A stretch of DNA of 64,000 nucleotides. Source: Isoetes taiwanensis. Taxonomy: Eukaryota > Streptophyta > Lycopodiopsida > Isoetales > Isoetaceae. The translations under genes were made by a program, and so were the position numbers. Position 1 is the stretch's first letter, and each line of letters opens with the position of its first letter. This document shows positions 56,907-64,000 of the stretch, one piece after another. The notes beneath the pieces are model-generated. The model saw only the letters and a list, made by a program, of their open reading frames with translations. It searched no databases and was not told the origin of the DNA. The stretch lies in contig JAJEKV010000004.1 of assembly GCA_021234155.1 (NCBI GenBank), positions 5,952,109 through 6,016,108 on the forward strand, given 5' to 3'.

Positions 56907-59796
56907 ATCTCAATTGCCATGCAATGACTAGGGAAATTTGAAATTTGCAAAAGTTGACATGAACATGATGATGTGGCACTCCAGTGGTGACATGTCATGC
57001 CAAGTAAGCAAGGCCAACTTTTGACTAGGCCAAACATTTAGAAAAAACTGTTCAACTTTGGTTTTTCATCGGGTAAGATGTGGATGATGTGGACATGTCC
57101 ATGACTACGCATTTTTGCAACAAATGGACAAAGCAAGTATGTTGGGTAGAGGGAATTTGGCAAAGGGAACTTCAAGGACTTAGAGCATCTTTTGTTGACT
57201 ACTTGGACCTTGCATGCTTAATTTTGAATTCAAACTTCTTCCAGTGGAATCTTCGGCCATGTAAATGGCATGCTTTTCCAAGTCATACAAGGCAGAACTT
57301 TGCGCGGATGCTACACTAGAGGGGAGAGGCCAGACCCCAAGAAGTTCCCAAGGCAGCCTTTCCTAGCGGCGCTCCTTCGGGAGGTTGTATACTAATGCAT
57401 CCCTTCCCATAGCTCGATTTCCCTATCTAATTATTGAATCCTCCGTCCAAGGACCCTGCTTCGAGCAGGTTCAAAAAAATCCATCGGTCTGGGAGAACTT
57501 ATCAAGCTACGAAGAAATCGTGTAGAAACCTATGTGTTTCTTTATTCGGGCAGTATAGGGGCTCCAAAATGGCAATTTGACTTTGCCACATCGTCCGGAA
57601 TGAAAAACATTACCCTAGGGACCAAGTTACACGGTCAGTTTTGAAAATGAAAGAAACCGAACACTCTACATGGCAGTATTACACAGCCATCTCCTAGGCC
57701 AATTGACTACAAAAGTTCTGGACATAAGCTATTTTGGCGCTTCTTGGAGAAATGGTGGTCTTCTGCTCATGAAACTTGGTCCCCGGGGTAATGTCAACAT
57801 TTTGAGTCCATTTGCAAAGCCATTTCACAATTCTGGAGTGGGAGAGTTGCCCTGTCTGGCGGGGGCTTTGGGAGAGGATTTTCGGGATGAGCTACTTCTT
57901 GGGTGTTGGGTTACTAGGTTACTGTAGGGTTTAAGTTATGGAGGTCGAGTTTTGGTCGTTTGCACTTGGGACATGGTCGAGAAATTGCACTTAAAAATGT
58001 GAAGTAATAGGAACTAACAGAATGGGGTTTGGATTTATCCTCCTCTCAATGTGGCAATTAGAAGTCAAGAGCGTCTTTTGCAGTAGCAAAATTGTTTGGG
58101 ATCATTCAGGATGGCCCATAGATTCAAACCCCACTTTTTCAGTACCCATGGCTCTACATGCATATTTGAGATGGTGCATCAAGTTATCCATGAAAACGAC
58201 CATGTTTCAGCCTCTGAAATGTAAACCATGTGTGTTGCTAGGTTTTTGAAGGGTTTACATTTTGGAGGTCAAGTTTTGGTCTGTTACACTTGGGACGTAG
58301 CTGAGAAGTCGCAGTTGAGAACGCAAAGAAATTGGAAATAACGTAATGGAGTTTGGATCTGTCCTCCTCCCAGTGTGGCCAAGACTTGTTTCTGCAGCAG
58401 CAAGACATTATTTGGTAAGCCTTCCACAATTTATGCCTCAAGTTCGAAACCAACCGAAAAGGGCTAAGCACTGCGTATTATGATGTAGATCCTGGTTCGA
58501 GCCTATTGGTCTTGTGTCATTTTGAGAAGTTTTCTCGCATTGTTCTATTTAGGTTATTACCTTTTTAGGATATCCTCTCACCATTAGGCATATTGTAACA
58601 GTTTGGGCATCCTAAAAATGTGGACTTGTATATGCCTAGTAAAATGCTTTGAGTTGTGTATTTTTGTTATACATTTGTATTGGAGTTCAGAGACGTGTGG
58701 AGATCGATGGAACATGTTGGACTTTTCGTAACCAACTTCCACTTACTTTAACTCATTCAAACCTAAAGTAGAGCATTGTACCTACTTCTATTTATAGATT
58801 TTAGATATGAAAGGACCTCAGGTCTTCACATGTCTAAGCACACACCCACACTATTGCGTTATTATCTAATATAAATCTTTGTATAATTCTAAAATGGCAC
58901 ATACCTCACATGTATAAGCACATACCCACACTATTGCGTTATTATCTAATATAAATCTTTGTATAATTTTAAAATGGCACATACTTGGATCCCCACACTC
59001 TGCTTCTAGAAACTAAGAAAATCCACTTGCCTTCATTCATATAGATCTACACAAAGGTCACCAACTACTTTACCTTCGCATTATGAACCAGTGGATGTGA
59101 TCAACAAACACCCATCCAGATACGATCACAAGAAATTGTAAACGAGGATGATGGAGACCTCAAGTTTTAGTAAATGCGAAAGCATTACTTGAATGATATT
59201 AGAAGAACAAAAGTAGAATAAGAATTTCACAATATAAAAATTGAAACATTGACTATAATTATGGCAAAATTATAGGCGATGAAAGTTGGTAGGTCTACTT
59301 ATTACTTATGTAGATTTGATATTTTGTCCTCCATAAGACTGAAAAGGACCTAAATTGTTATGAAGATTTTATTATGATATCTAGTCATAAATTACTAAGG
59401 CCCAAAGAGCCTTGAACATCATGAAATGTTGACCTCGTTCGACGAATATAAGCTCTTAGTCCGTTATATTGGTAGTTATACTTTATGGGAAAGTGGGCCT
59501 TTCTAGGAGGAAGTAAATGATACATGTGGTGTGGCAATCGAAATAAGATCTCTACGAGGAACATGTCTACACAATGTTGGAGTCATATAAACCTTGAGAT
59601 TGACTGCAACAAACAGGTAAAATCAACATGAGATAATTGAGCAAGAAATGATAAAATAGAGGTGGAAGAAGCATTTGATAAGTTGGTTTGTGTCAGAAAC
59701 ATATTTGAATTATCCCGAGGAACTAGTCATATAGGCTACTATGGTTAGAAGGATTGGTTTGTTAGCTTTGTTAGTTATGCACATAGGGAAGCGAGC
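56907..59796. other. 2.9-kb foreign segment inside element D pol, no recognised gene
   Basis: Replaces about 70 bp of pol. GAGCAAG is present at both edges (ending 56906 and 59799), but the right edge resumes further along pol, so it is not a simple target duplication. No long ORF. A diverged direct repeat lies at about 57920-58090 and 58240-58400 (tggaggtc(g/a)agttttggtc..., cttgggac(a/g)t(g/a)g). An exact-looking 80-bp tandem pair is listed separately. Confidence 0.6.
58826..58985. repeat. 80-bp tandem duplication
   Basis: Two head-to-tail copies (58826-58905, 58906-58985), starting tcacatgt(c/a)taagcacaca, with about five differences. Confidence 0.9.
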
Positions 59797-61122
59797 AAGC
59801 AGACCATTGTTTACTTGCAAACACTATGGTGTGCTTTTCCTGCAAAATGGCTAACCCTATAGCTTTTTTAGTAACAGTAATGTAAACTTCAAATGGCATA
59901 TTCAAATCTGGTTTCCTCAAAAGTGTGGCTTCACATATGGATTGAATGAGAAAGTCAAAAGCTTCTTGGCATTCTGAAGTCCATGTGATGGGTATATGCT
60001 TACTCTCAGACTTGGAGAACTTGCCTACCCTTGTCAATCTAGAAATAGGGCTCAAAATATGAGCAAAATTAGGAATATACATCCCGAGAAAACTTGTCAT
60101 ACCAACAAAACTTTTGACCTGTTTTAGATTCTTGGGAGGTGCTAATTTTTTGAGGGCTTCAATCTTGACTTGAGCAACCTGAATGCCTTGGCTGGATACT
60201 TCATGCCCTAAGAGTTGTCCTTTTGATGCAAAAAAGATGCATTTCTTTGGATTTAGATTGACTCCTGAGCTCCTACACAAAGAACAATTTTTTGCAAGTA
60301 ACTCCACATGATTAGATGGATTAGAGCCTAAGCAAAGGTCATCTAAGTACACCCTGAACTCTTCAGCAGACATTGATTTGAAAATAACATCCATTGCCCT
60401 TTGGAAGGTGGCTGGAGCATTCATCAAACCAAAGAGCATTCTTTTCATAGCATATGTACCCCAGGGAGTGATAAAGGAAGTTTTTGGCTGGTCTTCTTCT
60501 TTGATGCTGATCTGGTTGAACCCTGAGAATCCATCCAAAAATGAATACACCTCCTTACCTGCTACAGCATATAGGATCTTCTCTAAAAAAGGCAAAGGGT
60601 AACAATCCTTGATGGTAGCTTTGTTGAGATCTCGATAATCAATGCAAATTCTTAAAGCACCACTTTTCTTCTCTACAGGAACAATGCAAGATACCCATTC
60701 AGGATTAATGATTTCAATAATCACACCTGCATCTAACATCTTATTCAATTCCTCCTTGATTAGCCCCATAAGTGAAGCATTAATCCTCCTTAATTTTTGA
60801 AAAACAGGTTTACAACCTTCCTTGATTTTAATTTCAAATTGGCATACCTCAGTTTTGATACCTGATAGTTCTGAATAGTCTCAGGCAAATACATCTTTTC
60901 TTTCTTCAAAAAACATTTGTATGCTCTCCCTGTTTTGGTATTCAATCAGATCTCCAACAAACAGAGTTCTAGGTGTACCATTTTTTGTGATTACAATCTC
61001 CTCAATATCCTTTTTCTTTGATGCATCAATGGTCAAAATAGGACAGAGTGCTTTTACTTCATTGTCATCAAGATCATCTTCAGGAATGGCTCCCTCAGTT
61101 AAATGTGACATGAGGGTCTCCC
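59797..61122 (-). pseudogene. Element D RT and start of degenerate RNase H
   Basis: Continuous frame from the RNase H fragment (VYITVTKKAIG) through RT (YLDD near 60345, ICIDYRDLN) up to 60878. There a TGA replaces the Trp codon of FAWDY (TGG in element B). The frame then continues to 61122 with the RNase H-RT linker. One nonsense change plus the flanking insertions disable it. Confidence 0.88.
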
Positions 61123-61754
61123 AGCCCGAAAGTTGGTGTCAATCAAACAAACTCCTTCCCCTTTCATCCATGAACCCTAAAACAAAGATCTTCGTTGGTT
61201 GCATGCATTTTTGGCATTTGAAAAATGTTTGGTTTATCACGAAAAAATACGCAAATGCAAAACCATTGCGAAATCATAGATAACATGTCATTCAAATATA
61301 AGAATACAGTGTGCATCTAGATGTACTAATTAGTAGGCCTTGTTCAATATGCTCATCAAATCATATGAAAACCATGGAAAAAGACATACAAACATACAAA
61401 AGAAACCCCCTATTATTATGCTAGATATTGATTCCATATTGCATCCTCTAACTAAACCCTGGATTAGTCCCTCCACTGTGCAATAACAAATAGTTGGAGC
61501 TAAGCCACTATAGTAAAAAGAGTGAGGCAAATGGGCATCCCTGGCGAATAGCACATCCAATTTAAAGGATCTCTCACGCCTTACTTTGAAACACAACACT
61601 TCTACTGGAATCACATTCTTCTACTAGAAATGGCGTTCTAGGTATTCTAAGGCAAGTTTAACCAAGCTAGGATTCCATTCCATGGGTATATTATCAAATA
61701 AGGGATCTGTAATCACTTCCAAGATATTAAGGTTTAAGAGGAGGTTAACCTGTC
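61123..61754 (-). other. 632-bp foreign segment in element D, coding-like relic
   Basis: Sits in the linker after the upstream RNase H, with CCC on both sides (possible 3-bp duplication, weak). No terminal inverted repeats. The minus strand has two open stretches (61330-61614 and about 61624-61754) with natural-looking protein text (LARDAHLPHS-like FARDAHLPHSFYYSGLAP; PMEWNPSLVKLALEYLE). I do not recognise the family. Confidence 0.5.
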
Positions 61755-62094
61755 CCCTACACAAAGCATCAGCTTCAAAATTCTGTTCCCTGGGAATATG
61801 AATGATTCTCCATGAAGCAAAACTCGAGAGTACTCCCATTGCTTGATTCTTCAAGAGCTCCATATCTGCATTTTTTGTTTGATACTCCCCTGAAACTTGT
61901 CTGCATATTAATTGTGAATCACCATAAATGTGAATATTGGCAATATCCATAGATTTAGCTTCCTGGAGACCTGCAATCAAAGCCTTATATTCTGCCACAT
62001 TAGAGGTGACTTGAGGAAAGATCCTTCCTACTTTAGCTAAGAGTTTGTGAGAAGAGTCTTTCAAAATGGCAGCAGATGATGCAACATTTAGTTT
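61755..62094 (-). pseudogene. Element D upstream RNase H, main part
   Basis: Holds NVAEYKALIAG, IYGDSQLICRQ and NFEADAL, i.e. the catalytic Glu and the last two Asp. The first Asp (WFDGG) is just upstream in the next feature, separated by a TAA created near 62095, where B reads FDGGISKK. Cut on the left by the 632-bp segment. Confidence 0.85.
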
Positions 62095-64000
62095 TTAAAA
62101 AATACCTCCATCAAACCATAAGAGCCCTGTTGGTCCTTGTATGCTGGGAGGTGCACTTTCCATAATAAGAGGAACCATTTCATATTTTCTTGGTTTTATA
62201 TTTTTTACCCTGTAAGATCCCAAAGGTTCCTCAATTAGCATTTCTTTAATAAAATGTACCTCTTCTTTGGAGTCATAGGAGCCCTCTTGGTTATAAATTG
62301 TAGCAGTCTGAGAGCCATTGGAGATGGTACATCTCCCTTGAGACCAGACTGGCCTGGCATCCACAGTGGCTAACCATCTCCTCCCTAGAAGCAAGTCATA
62401 AATATCAGATTCATCTCCTATATCTTCAAAAGCCACCACAATAAAGTTAGCAGCTACAGTTATGCCTTCTGTATTAACAGGCACTTTAGTCACCACACCA
62501 ATAGGAGAAATCTTAGCATTATAAAAAGATTTTAATAACATAGAAGCTTTCTTATCCACCTCGAAGCCACACTTCTTCATAATATGATATGGCATGATAT
62601 TTAGGGGAGAACCCCCATCAAGTAACACATTAGAAAAGGTATACCCTCCTAAGGCAGCTGAACATGTGAATGCTCCAGGGTCTTCTTCATGCTGTGCTAG
62701 AATAAGGTCAGTGGCATCAGTAAAATTCACACAAGCATTTAATACCTCACTATTGGTTTGTTGAAGTACCCTTTTCCTGTAACTAGGTGCAATCTTTAAT
62801 AAAGTAAAGAGATCCACACTCACCTTGGAATTTTTGAGCAAAACATCAACCTCATCAAGGTTTTGATCTTTCTTACCATATTTTTGCTGAGGGGGTGGAG
62901 CTATGATCTGAGCAGGTGATTCCATTACAGGTGGCATAGGCCTGGCAGTAGAATGCCTACTTGGTTCAGCATGTACTTGAGCTTCATTCATGCTTCTAGT
63001 TTGCACCACCATAACTTCTTCCGATTTAGGAACTTCTGTAGCTTGAATAAATCTTATAGAGGTGCTTGGTTCAGCAAATCTCACAGGGGGTTTAGACTCT
63101 GGTCTTTTCTCTTTTTCCTGTTTAGCAAAATATTCCTTAACAGCACACCTAGCATCAGTATGGCCAACCTCTTTACAAAAAGAACAAACAGGACATTCCT
63201 TCCCAAAATGGCCTTTTCTATTACATTTGAGGCACACTTGCCAATAGCATATTTCTGATGGGTGAGAATTCCTATTGCAATGAATACATTCAGGGTAAGT
63301 TTTACCTGCTCTTGCAGCCTTGAGTTCAACCAATTGTTTAGTTATTTCTGCTAAGGCTTCAGTAACCTTGGATAGGTCTGACTTGACCTCTGCAACTTGA
63401 GAATTGGCTTCCTCCTCTTTAGATTTCTTTTTCTCCTTTTGTATGGCATAGACTGGAATAGAAGGGTGATGATCATAATGTGCATCAGTAACATCAGGGT
63501 AAAACGGGTCATGATTATGATGAGGAGCATGGTGCTTGTCAGGCAAAGTAGAAAGCATCTGGGTCAGATCAGTGGTTTTGGCAAAGACTTTGTATATGGA
63601 ATCAAACCCTTCAGCAGCTTGGATTTTGAGCAGTTTTCTTTGGATATCTGGTCTTCTTTGCAGACCATTAATAAAAGCAGTAACTAAAAACAGAGTTGGG
63701 ATGGTGATTTGTGCTTTTTGACACCTGCTCATGAATGTACTAAACCTTTCCTTGTACTGGTTCACACTTTCTCCTGCATGTATAGAAAAACCTTGCAATT
63801 CATTAACCAAATCTTGTGGAGCAGCTAACTTACCAAATCTATCCAGAAACTTCTTGACAAGTTCATCCCATGAGGTGGTACCCATCAACTTTTCATAAGT
63901 TAACCAAGCACCAGCTTCACTCTCATCTTTGAAACATTTTTCAAATTCTGAAAGCTTGCATCCTTTCTTGAAACCATAATCCCTGTAGTAGTCTTCAAAT
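62095..64000 (-). CDS. gag: Element D gag-protease, longest intact copy (partial at window edge)
   Basis: One frame from the window edge through gag, protease and the first residues of RNase H; 597 codons from the Met at 63888, and open beyond it. Numbered from that Met: gag core 1-110, a His-rich linker, a coiled stretch at about 165-195, CCHC knuckles at 201-214, 219-232 and 235-248, and protease with LLDGGSP (Asp about 424) and DLLLGRRW. All gag and protease are fused in frame, so the family uses one polyprotein. It ends at a stop in WFDGGI, one residue change from the functional reading in B. Confidence 0.88.
   Translation of the reverse strand, partial: FEDYYRDYGFKKGCKLSEFEKCFKDESEAGAWLTYEKLMGTTSWDELVKKFLDRFGKLAAPQDLVNELQGFSIHAGESVNQYKERFSTFMSRCQKAQITIPTLFLVTAFINGLQRRPDIQRKLLKIQAAEGFDSIYKVFAKTTDLTQMLSTLPDKHHAPHHNHDPFYPDVTDAHYDHHPSIPVYAIQKEKKKSKEEEANSQVAEVKSDLSKVTEALAEITKQLVELKAARAGKTYPECIHCNRNSHPSEICYWQVCLKCNRKGHFGKECPVCSFCKEVGHTDARCAVKEYFAKQEKEKRPESKPPVRFAEPSTSIRFIQATEVPKSEEVMVVQTRSMNEAQVHAEPSRHSTARPMPPVMESPAQIIAPPPQQKYGKKDQNLDEVDVLLKNSKVSVDLFTLLKIAPSYRKRVLQQTNSEVLNACVNFTDATDLILAQHEEDPGAFTCSAALGGYTFSNVLLDGGSPLNIMPYHIMKKCGFEVDKKASMLLKSFYNAKISPIGVVTKVPVNTEGITVAANFIVVAFEDIGDESDIYDLLLGRRWLATVDARPVWSQGRCTISNGSQTATIYNQEGSYDSKEEVHFIKEMLIEEPLGSYRVKNIKPRKYEMVPLIMESAPPSIQGPTGLLWFDGGIF

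Larger units (their letters stand above)
52510..64000 (-). mobile_element. Element D: Ty3/gypsy element, same family as A and B, 5' part beyond window
   Basis: Starts TGTTGACCC at 52510 with a full 3' LTR, then spacer, integrase, RT, RNase H, protease and gag running off at 64000. Two foreign segments interrupt it (56907-59796 and 61123-61754). The left flank TGTTG (52505-52509) is the candidate target duplication, but its partner is outside. It landed in the second small ORF of the island. Confidence 0.9.

Noticed and set aside
55355-57037. Apparent 560-codon integrase with a new N-terminus
   Set aside because: Codons from 56907 onward lie in the foreign segment; pol ends at the junction.
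57080-58471. Several 70-85 codon ORFs in the 2.9-kb foreign segment
   Set aside because: Short, mutually unrelated, on both strands, no recognisable motif and no duplicate to support them.

Overview
The window is repeat-dominated nuclear DNA of a land plant. The evidence is several families of large Ty3/gypsy LTR retrotransposons with plant-type gag and pol, LTRs of 1.7-2.4 kb, a hAT-type miniature transposon, and nested insertions with clean 5-bp target duplications. I see no tRNA, rRNA, plastid gene or recognisable single-copy host gene. A large, transposon-rich genome such as a fern, lycophyte or gymnosperm fits best, but the species cannot be fixed from this sequence.

Layout. 1-2918: the 3' end of a plus-strand gypsy element and fragments of two LTR-like sequences. 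2919-17371: two minus-strand elements of one family (A, 2919-9853; B, 9854-17371) joined by a deletion; A carries a 665-bp hAT-type MITE. 17401-20183 and 49414-52509: one older island, split by a retrotransposon. It holds a broken transposase-like gene whose residue landmarks resemble the RAG1/Transib catalytic core, a 57-58 bp tandem array of perfect hairpins, a tandemly duplicated gene of unknown function and a tandemly duplicated small ORF. 20184-49408: a three-level nest. Outer element A1 (+, TSD ATAGC) has its 5' LTR split by inner element A2 (-, 21527-42252, TSD GTTTC), and A2 is split by element C (+, 27653-38598, TSD GTACA). 52510-64000: element D (-, same family as A and B), interrupted by 2.9-kb and 0.63-kb segments and running off the right edge.

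Element biology. All families share one polyprotein order: gag with three CCHC knuckles, protease, a complete RNase H domain, reverse transcriptase, a degenerate gypsy RNase H lacking its acidic residues, and a DD35E integrase without a chromodomain. The intact RNase H lies before the RT, not after the native RNase H as in the well-known dual-RNase-H plant lineage (Tat). Every pol has stops or frameshifts somewhere except the 1143-codon ORF of element B.

Caution on quality. Many differences between near-identical copies fall at CAG/CTG triplets (CAG read as CGG or CGAG, CTG as CCG or CG). Some apparent frameshifts are therefore probably consensus errors and not real decay.
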